Shown here piece after piece: positions 23,640-34,677 of a DNA stretch of 64,000 nucleotides. The translations under genes and the position numbers were made by a program. Source of the stretch: Galeruca laticollis (taxonomy: Eukaryota; Arthropoda; Insecta; Coleoptera; Chrysomelidae); the NCBI GenBank assembly GCA_963921935.1, contig OY998175.1:152449309-152513308 (forward strand). Direction: 5' to 3'. Under the pieces are notes generated by a model. It did no database searches. It had not been told where the DNA came from and worked only from the letters and a program-made list of their open reading frames with translations. How positions within the stretch are numbered: position 1 is the stretch's first letter; each line of letters opens with the position of its first letter.

Positions 23640-25119
23640 AGTGTGGAATAGTTCAAAACAGTTTGCGTGAAGATGTAACTAATATTTAACACACATGTAT
23701 AGTGTTGTTTCAGCATTGCCTACATCTCCTTCTTGCTTTATTTTCCTTCTCTACTATCACGTGACCGACATTATCGAACCGAATTTCAATGGTAAATGCG
23801 CTTCTAGATGGTCGTCCATAATTTGGTCTTGAAGGAAGGTCTCCTTTGTTACTTGGCCCCGCCCTATCTGCGCCTTGAATATCATCTTCGATAACTGGTT
23901 AATCCATTTTCATTAGAGCAACTGCTATGTAAGACTTAAATTATAACTGTGACATTTTTTATTGGTTTGCCAAATTGTATATTATCCATGGATTTACAAT
24001 AACGTCGTCAATCAAATTTACAAAGAGGGGCCACCACCACTTTTTCCCTCTTACCTTGATTCTGTAGTTGGATATTCCGTTATCATGGAAGTCAACACCT
24101 CCCATATGCTGATTATACTGGGCTATAACCTTTGGCTGAGGAATTGAATCCATCTTACGTTTTTTCCTGTTGTACCTTTTGGCACGTATTATTAGTTCAA
24201 TGGTGCAGTTGTTGGTTGCAACTGTCACCAGAGAATTGTCGTTCCATCTAACTAACAAAAATTTTTGTTCGTTGTCAAAGGAAAAATCACAAGTACCGCG
24301 ATCGTCTTTCTTCATATTTTTCAGTTTTCATTGTACTATTACATGTACGATTTTCCCGAATTGTCCCAGTCGTGTAAAACTTTTTTTCTGTCAGCAAAGT
24401 AAGTAACTTTTGAGAAGAGAAAGTTGTCAAAAAATACCCGATGACTATATGGTTGCCGAGCAACTGACAATAGTTCCAGTACAACATTTTCTCCCAGTCC
24501 TAATCCATTTTCATAAGTGCTTGTTTTTCCACCACAAGGTAAAAATTTGTACAAGTAACCATTGGAACTACTTAGACACCAGAGTTTGAAGCCAAACCTA
24601 ATTGATTTTCCCTTGATGTACATCTTGCAACTATGTCGTCCAAAATATGGAACCATTTCCTCATCAATAGACAGATTATGAGAGAATACTCCAAATTGCA
24701 TGTTCTTCTCATTTATCATATCAAAAAGAGGCCTTAGTTTTGAAAATCTGTCGTTCTTATCAAGTTGATCGTTATCAGATAAATGTATGTTTTGCTTTAT
24801 AGAATCAAATCTGTTCCTACTCATACACTTTCTAACAAACATTATTTCATTGTTCTCGTCTTTCCACCAGTACAGCTTTGTTGCTGGTAACGTATGATAT
24901 CTCGAAAGAATTAGTATGCCAAAAAATCGTTTTATGCTAGTTCGGTCAAGTTCAATTGCATGGCAATTATCAGCAGCATATTTTTTGAATAAAACATTAT
25001 TTTTTCCCAAACCTCGTCACTGAAGTACGATGAAAAAACTTCGAAGAGCGTTTTACCGCCAATTTCATTTCGTTCCAAATTATTTTTCTCTTTATTCTCT
25101 GGTTCTGTTGTATATATTG
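23640..25119 (-). pseudogene. piggyBac transposase, central and C-terminal part
   Basis: Minus strand. After the interruption the frame reads TTEPENKEKNN and LFEVFSSYFSDEVWEKI, then TSIKRFFGILILSRYHTLP. Catalytic Asp motifs follow: LSIDEEMVPYFGRHSCKMYIKG and HRVFFDNFLFS. MGGVDFHDNGISNYRI comes next. The Cys-rich tail is visible but frame-broken: RRRCRQC, then YMCVK, then HANCFELFHT ending near 23640. Breaks: an indel in an A run near 25005, a shift near 24330 and stops near 23940 and 23700. Inactive. Confidence 0.92.
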
Positions 25120-25656
25120 CCCAAGTAACAATTTGGAATCACTATAGTGATGATGAATAATTATCGTATTGGTACTTTGTAGTGTTGCTTATAGAATAAT
25201 TTTATCATTTAGCGCATTTATTTGAACTAATTTATTAAAAGAACCTAACTGTGATATACCACTGCAGTAAGAACATTCTTACAATTAGAATATAAGTCCA
25301 ATTTATTCTATAAATTTGGAGGTATTATGAAGGCTGTATAAATATTCTTGACTTCCTATAAAACAATTTTATAGTAGTCATATACAGCGCTTTTTAACGC
25401 TGTATAATTATTCTCACGAACTGTAATACGAAAACTATAACTAATAGTTGCGTTGGTATTCTATTAAAACATTGTATAAGTATGTTTAGAACTATATTAT
25501 AGCAGCGTTATATCATTGATGGAAAAACCACTTAAACATACCTTATAGAAATATGTTAATGCTGTGGATTTTAACGTAGTTGGATGCTTGCACTATAGAA
25601 GTCTAATGTATCTGACGCTGCTTAATGAAACTAACAATGAATATGAAGTTTCAAAA

Positions 25657-26101
25657 TGATTCTCGATGATAGTGCTTGCTGGCAGAGAATCAAGCAAAGT
25701 GGACATTTTAAACGTAAAGTTGCAAATAAGTATGCCAAAATTATCAAAAATAATTCCAGTTTTTCTCTTAATCAACTGAATAACCTGTCAGTTAGTGCTG
25801 AGAGAAGGTAAACATTTAAATACATATGAAGGAAACACAGAAATAAGTTGAGTTTTTATTTCCAACCGACTTCAATATATTACCACCGTCTGATATCGCA
25901 ACTGACCAGGGAGCAAATAATAATAGGGATCAGGACGGTCTAAACCATCGGGATATATATGCTTTTGAACAAAACGTCAGAGTGAATAATGAACTGAGAG
26001 TTTGGGCAACTACATTCAATATTAACCACTCTGCATTGAAAGCTCAGTTTAAAATATGGAACCAGAGAATACCCAATATTTTACCAAATTATCCCGTATA
26101 A
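25657..26101 (+). pseudogene. Fragment of an unnamed insect TE protein
   Basis: Two blocks. 25657-25807 starts MILDDSACWQRIKQSGHFKR and ends at an AAG/GTAAAC that looks like a splice donor. The second, about 25853-26101, has a polar stretch, then LRVWATTFNINHSALKAQFK and RIPNILPN. The pattern of an N-terminal basic block followed by a W..NI.H.AL..L.....ILP module is one I associate with repeat-encoded proteins in insects, but I know no function for it. The downstream catalytic part is absent here. Confidence 0.5.
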
Positions 26102-26355
26102 TAATATAAAAAGACACACTACAGAGCCGTTTTGTTGTACACTATTGAAAACCGCCCCGCTAATGGATGGTCAAAGATACTCTCGGCACAGTGTTACCAG
26201 ATTGTGATAAAAGTATTGTATTTTGGTAAAATAATATCGATTCGTTGCTTAAAGGGTGCGTACATTTTTTATAATTCACTATTGAAGTATTAATGTAGAA
26301 GGAGTTTCCAGCTAAGACTTTATAATATAGATATTTTGGCATCTTATTTCAAGGA

Positions 26356-26635
26356 CATTACCCGTAACGTAATCCGATATACTGCTCATGCGCAGTGACA
26401 AATAAATATCCGACCCGACCTTATTTTGACAATTATGATGTACGCGAGTCGATTTTCACTACGCTCGCTAATAAACGTTACTGCTTGCCGTAATTTGTGG
26501 ACCAGTTAGTTACGTTATTAGCGGCGTAGTGTTAAAAATCGACTCACGTATATTATAACTGTTAACTGTCAAAAAGAAGTTGGATCGGTTATTTCTGTCA
26601 CTACGCGTGAGCAGTTTAAAGGATTATGGTTAATA
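26356..26635. repeat. Foldback element with about 130-bp arms
   Basis: The left arm (26356-26485) and the reverse complement of the right arm (about 26500-26635) share ACTGCTCA.GCG.AGTGACA, then CCGA.CC, TTTTTGACA/TTTTGACA, and GAGTCGATTTT with GCTAATAA..GT. The loop is very short. It could give a long hairpin transcript. Confidence 0.85.
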
Positions 26636-27589
26636 TGGTTGAAATAGGCCGCCCAAAACTCCATTAAGTTTCCGTTCGAAATTTGACAACGTCATAAAAT
26701 CAAACTCAACATTTCGATTTAAATGTCAGCAAACATTTTGTAAGGTATAGCTTAAACAGCATTATACAATCAAAAAATTGTTTGAGAGTTCTGTAAGTAA
26801 TTTTCGTTCTGTAACTATGTTCGCCATCTCAGAAATGATATTGGTTTTTCTATTTCTGACGCCATTATGCAAATTTTCTTAATTAAAACTAAAAACGTAG
26901 ACCCCAAGTAACTAGTAAGTGTTTATTGCAAAAGGCTATTATCAATTCGATTTATAGAACCTGTCTTAATAGGTTTTTAAAATATATAGTTAAATTTCAG
27001 GAACATTTTTTTTTTCGAAAAAAAAAATATTTAAATCGATACAAAAGCTACACAAAAGAGAAGGCGCTTCAACTTATGCATTAAAATCTAGATATATTTT
27101 AAAGAAAAATTTGTTGCGTAGGATAATCTATTACTTGTAACCAATTTATTTTCTGTTTTAAGTTTGTAGGTATTAGGTGTATATCTATCATGGCGGTATT
27201 ATTTTTAATAGCCATAGCCATTTATTACTTTCTGACATGGTTAAAGATGTATTAAAGAAATAAATAATTGTATAGGTATGGGCTTAGGAAATATTTTGAT
27301 CGTATAGACATTTTTAAATGAACCAAATGGTTCTTTTAGGATAACACAAGTACTACAAACGAATATTTCAATCGTTTCTAGCGGTTTTCTATAGCAACCT
27401 AAACAGCATTCTTACAACTGTTTTTGAGGCTTTTATACGTATTCTAAAAACTGTTGGTCATCATTCTATAATAATAGCCTAACAACCCTTTTACCAGACA
27501 TAAGTCTTGTATAAACCAGGAAACAGTTTGTCTTATAGTAGCTGTATAAGTGTATCATTATTCATTGTATAATGTGTGTATAGCATGCT
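26636..27589. other. Non-coding part of the unnamed TE
   Basis: AT-rich DNA between the foldback and the MULE. Only short TGTATAA-type motifs from about 27430 onward stand out. Confidence 0.5.
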
Positions 27590-27605
27590 TACAGAAGCAG
27601 GGCCG

Positions 27606-27951
27606 TACCGAGGCTCACTTTGGGGGGGAGAGAAGAGGTGGTAAAGATAAAAAACCAACTAAATTTTTGTATATGTATTAATATAAACAAGTATAGGCTT
27701 TAACATATTAAAAATGCAACCTACTAGCAAAATCTTAAAAATCCAAATTTAAACTATTACAAAATATACCTGTTTGAAAAACACCTTACTTAAGAAATAT
27801 AAACGAAAACAGTTCAAAAATATACATACTTAAAAAGTGAAAAGAAATTAACGAAAAAAATATTATTTGTAGCCAACTGTGTTTGGATTTGGAACCAACT
27901 GCCTGGGCTTTGGAGGGGGTGATTCCCCCTCCTTCCCCCCCTCCTGGTACC
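27606..27951. repeat. G-rich insertion within the left MULE terminal repeat
   Basis: The left end reads CAGGGCCG, then GTACCGAGG... with a G7 run, and returns with CCTGGTAC before CGGCCGCATTTTCGG. The right MULE end has no such sequence. The insert ends are themselves roughly mirrored (TACC.AGG / CCTGGTA), suggesting a small nonautonomous element. A similar start, CAGGGCCGTA, occurs at 57211. Confidence 0.6.
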
Positions 27952-28072
27952 GGCCGCATTTTCGGAATTCGCCGACACATTAGCCGCTCGGAACGACTCG
28001 GGTAAAGCGAATCTCAGACTCGTAAAGTCCCGACGTATTGGACCAATGCGTCGGGGATTTACCTATGTAAAA
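27952..28072 (+). repeat. MULE left terminal inverted repeat
   Basis: Pairs with 31687-31804. The shared run includes GACACATTAGCCGCTCGGAA and CGACTCGGGTAA, and ends in GTCGGGGATTTAC. Only a few positions differ. Confidence 0.92.
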
Positions 28073-28191
28073 TACATGTGCGCATTTCCAAGTAAGTACG
28101 TGTATATTTTTGTTAAGTTTCTAGAACAGTAACAAGCTATAGGTACTATTCAAGTAAATATAAAAATAAATATTAAAACTAATATAATAAA

Positions 28192-30629
28192 ATGGATCCA
28201 GGGACATTACCAAATGTGCCTTACAAAGATACGTCATCCAATACGATTAGGTTGCAAATAAGTGAGCAAAAAGATTTTGAGGTATGTAAATTTTGGTATT
28301 TTAAGGTTAAGTTTGTGTAATATGATATATTTGCCGAACTGTAAAATCAAAAACATAGGAAATATAAATATATTAATAGGAAAAATAATAATTATAATTT
28401 TTTATTTATGAATTTGGAATATAGAATCTTATTACGTTGAAGAATAAACAGAATCTTAAACTATTTGGTTTTTTTGTTGTAGAAATGGTTGACTGAATTG
28501 GAAAATACTCAAAAAGTAACTTGGAGAGTTTCAAAAACCTTTAAGCTTGGTACTGAAAAGCCACGCATAATATTTAAAAGATTATATCACTGTCATTTTA
28601 ACGTAAAGCAAAAAATGAAAATTCTAGAAAAAGGATTTCTAGAAACATAAACTGTCCAGCAAAATTATCGGTAACTATAAAGCGATATAATCCAGACACA
28701 AAATCAAAAAACAATGATGTTTATATGCCAAAATGGCCATGTGCTGTGGAATTTCGGGATGAACATTATCATAATTTAAATTCTGCTGCAGCACTTACAG
28801 AACGACCACTTGCCCTGGATGTAAAAGATCGTATTATTGAGCTATTTGAGAAAGGTCACTCAGTAGCCTCTGCATATCATTCTTATATTTTATCAATGAT
28901 GGAGGAACACGGCGACAACTATGAAAATATTGTTATAGATAGGACATTTTACTCCTACTAAAACAGATGTAGAATCTATATGGAAAAGCCATTTCAAAAA
29001 AAACTATGGCGAAAAGACTGGAGAAAATATGTTATATCATTTAGATAATGTGCTTAGGATGTTAGGAGAAAAAAATGGTACTCTTTTTAAAATAATTCGA
29101 AAAGAAGACCATTATGCTGTGGCCCTTTGTACACCAATCGTGCAAAGAGTTGCAACACTTCCCCAGTCGTCAGAGATTATGTTTGTTGATTCCACAGGCA
29201 ACTGTGATACGCAAAATCATAAGGTTTACTATTTTATAACACAATCAGCTATTGGTGGATTACATTTGGGCTGCATCCTTAGTAGCAGTCAAGAATCAAA
29301 TGTATTCTTAGAAGCTGTGCGTGCTCTTCATGAAATTTTTCCCATTAAAATAAAACCAAAGGTTATTCTTACAGATGATGATCTAGCTGAAAGGAATGCC
29401 TTAATAAGGGTTTGGCCTGATTCTTGTTATTTATTGTGTACTTTCCACGTTTTAAAAGCCTGTTGGAAATGGCTTAAATCAGGTAAGAACAAAATTTCTT
29501 CAAAGGACGTACAAAACTGCTACAAATACTTTCGAAATATTCTTGTATCCAAAACATATGAAGACCTAGAAAATTCTTGTTTGGAATTTACTAAAAATTG
29601 CAAATATGATAATTTCACAAAATACGTAAGTAATATGATGGAGTGAGCTGACACTTGGTGCCTTTTATATTGGCAAGATTTACCACTAAGGGAAACTGAC
29701 ACCAACAATTACATAGAAGTCGTATTTAGACTGCTAAAAGATATACCCGTGGAATGGACGAAAGCATTTAATTTACCCCAACTTTGCGACTTTATTACTA
29801 CCAACTTTGAATTTTATTATAAGCAACGAATTTTGGATATTTTGCTAAAACGAGCATCTTAGACAGTTATTAGTCGTTATTTGCCTGATGAAAAGAACGT
29901 GACTGCTGAAAATATAGTTCAACTTAATGACTTTGAATATGAAGTTAAAAGTGAAACCGATAGAAATGTCACCTACATCGTCGATTTACTAACTTTCAAG
30001 TGTACGTGTCCACAGGGATTTACCAGTAAACATTGTAAACACCAGGCAGCAGTTGTAAAAAAATTGAATATACATTGAGTTTTTAACACCTTATGTTAAA
30101 TGCCATCTTTACCATATTGCCACCGGAAAGCAGGCAGGTGCACAACTATTTTCGCCAATTGAAAATGTTTCAAGTTTCTTCACAAAATTGTAATTTTGTT
30201 ATGAGTATTGTTGGTGATAAAGTTGATGACATTAAGTAGGAAGATCATGATATTGCCGAAATTAAAAAAAAATGGGAACAACACTCAAAAAAAATCATGG
30301 AATATTTGGATAGAAGTCCATCAATATTCTATCCTGCGATTGAAGAATATTTAAAGAATTGTGATAAACATGCTAACTCAGAGCAGACTTCATTATCTGG
30401 TTTGCACACAGCTTTTAAATACAAAGGCGTAGTCTGTAAAAAGAAACGACAGCATGCTACACGAAAAAGAGGTAAAAACATAACTGTAACATCAATTGGA
30501 CGAAGAAAGACGAAAATGACAGGAAAGAAAGCAATGTGTAGTGGAAGAAAGTCTCAACAATTTAAAAAAAAACAGTTAAAAAAGCACCCCATTCCTTGGC
30601 GATATGTGTTGAAAATAATGTGGGTTTAG
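28192..30629 (+). pseudogene. MULE transposase with SWIM zinc finger
   Basis: Exon 1 runs 28192-28281 (MDPGTLPNVPYK..., GAG/GTATGT donor). Exon 2 starts at 28483 after TTGTTGTAG. A Cys/His zinc cluster follows (YHCHF, NCPAKL, HYHNLNSAAAL). The DDE core has IMFVDSTGNCD (Asp), KVILTDDDLAERNAL (Asp), CYLLCTFHV, and NNYIEVVFRLLKD (likely Glu). The SWIM finger is FKCTCPQGFTSKHCKH near 29997-30046. The basic C-terminus ends at 30629. Breaks: frameshifts near 28640, 28945 and 30080; TGA replacing Trp after MMEW at 29644-29646; TAG near 29860. Inactive. Confidence 0.88.
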
Positions 30630-30737
30630 GGGGGAATAAATAAAAAAAATGAAAATATTATCTTTTATTTTTCAATTTTTTTTATTGATGCCTCATATTA
30701 CCTTTTTAAAGCACGCGTCAGCGTGTTTAAATCGAAC

Positions 30738-31280
30738 TTTCAAACACGCGCGTTTTTTAAAGTTCCTATGGTAACAACAACAACTTGAGAAACGTAAGTA
30801 TCAATGACAACTTTTTTTATTAGTTTTTAAATTGTATATTTTCATTGGGAACCAATGTCTTATTTGGTTTTTTCTGCAAAATTTATTTATATATTCATAT
30901 ATACATTGTATCCTTTTAAATATAAATAAAGAAACTTATTGATTATTGATCTGACAGCAGTACCCCGTAACATCTAATAAAAATAAATATTATTTGACGT
31001 TCACGATACTTGGCTGGGCATCTAGGACGGACTTCTATTTTTTTGTAGTAATAATATAATAATAATATTTTATGAAATTGACTGTCTCGACCCTTACTTC
31101 GTGGAATATGCTCATATTAGTGTTTTTAAATGAAACTCAAGGTCTCTAGTTAATTCCACAATATAATACAAGTTATTGAAAATTCTAAAAAATTGACATA
31201 ACTGGTCTTTCAAACACTTGCTCTATTTCGAGAACTCCGGCTGCGCCGTCGTGCTCGAAAAATCGCGCGTGTTTGAAAGA
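30738..31280. repeat. Small inverted-repeat element in MULE 3' region
   Basis: CTTTCAAACACGCGCG at about 30738 is matched exactly, inverted, by CGCGCGTGTTTGAAAG at about 31265. At the right side a compact hairpin (31203-31284) has 14-bp perfect arms (GGTCTTTCAAACAC) and a GC-rich centre CCGGCTGCGCCGTC. It is non-coding. Confidence 0.75.
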
Positions 31281-31357
31281 CCTCTTTATCCACTTATACT
31301 TTAATATACTATTATTAATAAACGTTGCAACAATTTTTTTATTTATTTTTGTGAATA

Positions 31358-31653
31358 TGTACCTATGTACCTACATATAGTGAGTTTTTTAGAATGGTAA
31401 ATGTAAATGATATTCGCCTTGTGTAATTTACAAAAAAAAAGCTCAGACGCGTCAAATTTTAAATTTAAAAGGGCATCTTGTTATAATGGGACGTTGCTGT
31501 GACGTCATCACTACATATATTTTTTAATAAGATGGCCATTCAAATTTAAAATTTGACGTGTCCCAGGTTTTTTCATAAAATTAGATAGGCAAATATTATT
31601 TACATTTTCCAATCTAATAAACCTCACTGTACATATACGTACATACCTATGCC
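31358..31653. repeat. Foldback element with about 110-bp arms
   Basis: The left arm starts ATGTACCTATGTACCTACAT and ends GTCAAATTTTAAATTTAAAA. The right arm is its imperfect reverse complement. The shared middle includes GGTAAATGTAAATGATATT/ GGAAAATGTAAATAATATT. The loop is about 55 bp. Lies inside the MULE. Confidence 0.85.
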
Positions 31654-31686
31654 TAAAAAATACTGACAAACTGACATTTAACGTTT

Positions 31687-31804
31687 TGTAAATCCCCGAC
31701 GCTAGTGCAATACGTCGGGACTTTACGAGTCTGAGATTCGCATTACCCGAGTCGTTCCGAGCGGCTAATGTGTCGGCGAATTCCGAAAATGCGTCCCGGC
31801 CCTG
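31687..31804 (-). repeat. MULE right terminal inverted repeat
   Basis: The uninterrupted partner of 27952-28072, ending CGGCCCTG at 31804 next to the TACAGAAG duplication. Confidence 0.92.
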
Positions 31805-31845
31805 TACAGAAGTCTATACTAACTATAGAGCTGTATAAACTTGGG

Positions 31846-32211
31846 TCTATTTTGCTTCGGTAGATGTCGTATAAGGTACTATATCATGTTTTGGGAACAA
31901 ATCTGTTGTATTACATTTTGTTTTATAGCATGATATACGATAATTATAGATATTTTTGTTACTTGGATGGGTTCTCTTTTCTCCACTTTGGAGTAAACTG
32001 ACATGTATTTTATAAGTCCCCACAACATCTGGTAAATCTCGCTCATTCTCATATATATTGTCATCAACATCTTCTTCGTCAGTTAGTTCATCTACAGGCG
32101 GCGGAATGTACACTGCATCAACAGTATCAGCCTGAAGTAAATCTTCATCCTCCTCCAAGATAGCCTTAAACTCAGCAGTTGACGGAGGTCTTTTGTCATT
32201 CCAAAATATTA
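31846..32211 (-). pseudogene. piggyBac transposase N-terminal exon
   Basis: Minus strand. The exon starts after a TTTGTTATAG acceptor at 32212-32213. It reads WNDKRPPSTAEFKAILEEDE, then VYIPPPVDELTDEEDVDD and VVGTYKIH, as in piggyBac-family N-termini, and runs to HDIVPYTTSTEA. The unnamed TE interrupts it there. The continuation is found at 25119 and below. Confidence 0.85.
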
Positions 32212-32723
32212 CTATAACAAAAGAACTTATTTTAGAAAGAAATTTACCAAATATAATACACTATTTATAAATAAATTGTCTTATTTACTTACTTCAGCTC
32301 AATATTATCCAAAACTTCGCTTCACTAATCAACACCTAACCGATATCTTTATCAATACTATTGACTCTGAATTATCACATAAAAGTAACTACCCTACACG
32401 TGTCCCGTACCTGTCTGATTACTGATAATCCCAACGCTGCGTAAACGCGACAATGATAATAAGGGTCAGGTATGCAAAAAATATAAAAGCTTTGTCAAAT
32501 ATGATGTTCTGACCCTTTTACTAAAGGAAATCCCCAATTTTTGCATTTTTCATAAATTTGCAAAAAATGAACTTTTTGATTATATCGTAGTATTTCATAG
32601 TAATATAATTGTTATTATATTTGGAATAAATTGTAGCAACAAAAAAGTCATAGCATTCAATGATATATTTAAAAAAAAATCCAAAATGTTTCGTTTACGC
32701 AACGTGGGGGACTAACGGGTTAA

Positions 32724-33804
32724 TTAAAAATTATTATCATTGCATTTTGTACGCCAATATTATGATAATAAAAATATCAAAAGTTTCTTATGCGAAAATG
32801 CAAGAGAAGCGTTTCTCTAGTTTCCCGAATGAAGTGAACACTCTCTGAATTTCGAAAATACCATTTTTAGATTTTCTTATGAGAATCGGTTTCTACGAAT
32901 GCACGGTCTCCAGAAGCGTTAGTACTGCAATGCATCCCATATGTGAATTAAATAAGATATTTGGTAATATAGATTATCCCCTTGTGTGGTAAATAATAAA
33001 ATATTGATCATTTGACATTTATTTAATATATTCAATAAATATGAATTTGATAATATATTTCTAAATTTACCATAAAATAATATATAACTAAAAGATTCCA
33101 CTTAAATATATTAATTTAGTGATTTGTTTTGGAAGTCATTATTTGAATCGAAATAAGTATAATAGAATTAATACAAAAAAAAAGAGAATTCCAAAACATT
33201 ACAATTAACTGGTATTTTTTATACTGATAACGGTAACTGTTAAAATTACTATGTACACTTAATTGCTTAACGTTAACAGATTATATTTAAAAAATGTCAT
33301 TAATAATTTATTTAATATCACACATATATTGTATCTTTTTAAGAGATTAAATTCATTTAATGAAAAACAAAAAATGTATAATTGGTGTGACAACTTTTAA
33401 CCATACATTAAACTTGTTACTTTTATCTCTTAAGTTAAGCTCACATAATGCCTGCCAAATGCTTTTAAATTTCTCCAATACAATTATCGAATATGCTTTT
33501 TTTAAAAAAATTGGTATCATGCAAGTTTTTTTAGACATTAGAGGCAATTTGATTAAATTCTAATGTTTTAGTCACAGTAGTATTGAAGTTAAGGAATATT
33601 ACTGCCAATATAACTCTAAATGGAGTGATGTTACAACAAATCTAGAAATTTAAATACCTGAATCTGATGGAGTACAGATTACAAATATTGAAATAAGAAG
33701 CAGGATAGAACAGACAACAGCAACATTTTATAAAATAGATCTTAGAATTAAGATACCATATCTCATCTTATTATACATTGATACTAAAGTTGACCTTAAT
33801 AAGA
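32724..33804. other. No gene seen
   Basis: AT-rich intergenic DNA with short chance frames only (32919-33101, 33353-33563). Confidence 0.6.
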
Positions 33805-34130
33805 AAAATTGAGGCTTTAGAGATGTGGATATTCCAAGAGTTTCATGGACCGACCAAATGTCCTATGAAACCATTCTTCAAAAAATGTGAAGAATTGTTA
33901 ATAAAATGAAAACAGCATACTTCGGACACATCCTTGGGAATGAAAAATATCAACTTCTTCAATGAAGTATTAATGGCAAATGAGGTGTAGGAAGAAGATA
34001 GTTCTCCTGGATGAAGAACATTAGAGACTGGACAAACATAAATGTCCAGATGTTGATACAAACGATAGAGGACAGAGAAACACTTTTGTATGATTATTGC
34101 CAATCTTCAATAGAAGGAGCTCTATAAGAA
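33805..34130 (+). pseudogene. LINE ORF2 C-terminal tail (RTE-like?)
   Basis: Over two frames the sequence reads KIEALEMW, VSWTDQMSYETILQKM, KTAYFGHILGNEKYQLLQ, GVGRR.FSWMKNIRDWTNIN and EDRETL. This is the tail typical of insect endonuclease-reverse transcriptase LINEs whose C-termini read YFGH..RNEKY.LLQ and GRR..SWL.N.R.W. Several stops. No RT core is present. The clade is uncertain. Confidence 0.75.
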
Positions 34131-34677
34131 GAAGTCACAAGTTTCCTTCAATTAAGTTTTATCTAAACTAAAAATAGGGAAGACAAATTGCGATGCCAAA
34201 GTATGTACCAAAATACTACACTTTGAATAAAATGTCCTATAACCCAAACGACAAACCTTCCAGACTGTTCAGAAAAAAGCTGGTTTTACCAATTTCGTAT
34301 GACTAACAGCAACTAGTAATACATCTTATTGTGTAATCAAAATTTTTTCAACTTGACTTCTTCTACTAAAAAGAAAAAGTAGTTAAGGTTATACCCAACT
34401 TGTGAAAGACCTAAAAAATTATTTTGGTTGAGAATAGCTAATAGAAAAAATCGGCATGACAGGTTTCCAGGTTTCCCAAATACTAATATTGTTAGAAATG
34501 TCTAATTCAAACAAGGTTTGCTAATGGAGTGATTGATTCTCTTAATCAAAGTCTGCTTGAAGAAACAGTTAAGATTTTCAATATTGAAAAGGTCTCAAAA
34601 ACACAAGGATATTATCAATACTTAATTGCTTCTAATATCTGAAACAAGTTAATTTAAAACAGTAAAAAGTGAAACGT
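34131..34677 (-). other. SUCLA2 3' flank
   Basis: Downstream of the stop codon on the minus strand, so the proximal part should be 3' UTR. I found no perfect AATAAA signal close to the stop. Nothing else is recognisable. Confidence 0.45.

Larger units (their letters stand above)
27598..31804 (+). mobile_element. Mutator-like element (MULE)
   Basis: A 4207-bp element with terminal bases CAGGGCCG...CGGCCCTG and a perfect 8-bp target duplication TACAGAAG (27590-27597 and 31805-31812). A terminal inverted repeat of more than 100 bp reads CATTTTCGGAATTCGCCGAC on the left (from about 27957); the same sequence appears in reverse on the right. On the left side the repeat is interrupted after 8 bases by an extra 345 bp. 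It contains a MULE transposase gene and two small inserted repeats. Confidence 0.92.
25120..31845 (+). mobile_element. Unnamed TE inserted in piggyBac
   Basis: Bounded by short inverted ends CCCAAGT (25120-25126) and ACTTGGG (31839-31845), with a candidate 9-bp target duplication TATATATTG / TCTATTTTG (7 of 9). Removing it rejoins the piggyBac frame. Without the MULE it is about 2.5 kb. Both outer parts carry many copies of a TGTATAA motif (for example near 25338, 25405, 25476, 27502, 27548, 27566, 31832), as expected of subterminal transposase sites. It codes a fragment at 25657-26101. I cannot assign it to a named superfamily. Confidence 0.7.
23466..32723 (-). mobile_element. piggyBac element split by nested elements
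   Basis: Both ends are TTAA (23466-23469 and 32720-32723) followed inward by a near-identical terminal repeat: CCCATTAGTCCCC on the left, CCCGTTAGTCCCC on the right strand. Subterminal sequence near both ends contains a GCAACGTTGGG / GCAACGTGGGG phrase. Its own DNA is 23466-25119 plus 31846-32723 (about 2.5 kb). The intervening 6.7 kb is a later insertion at a single point in the transposase gene. Confidence 0.92.
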
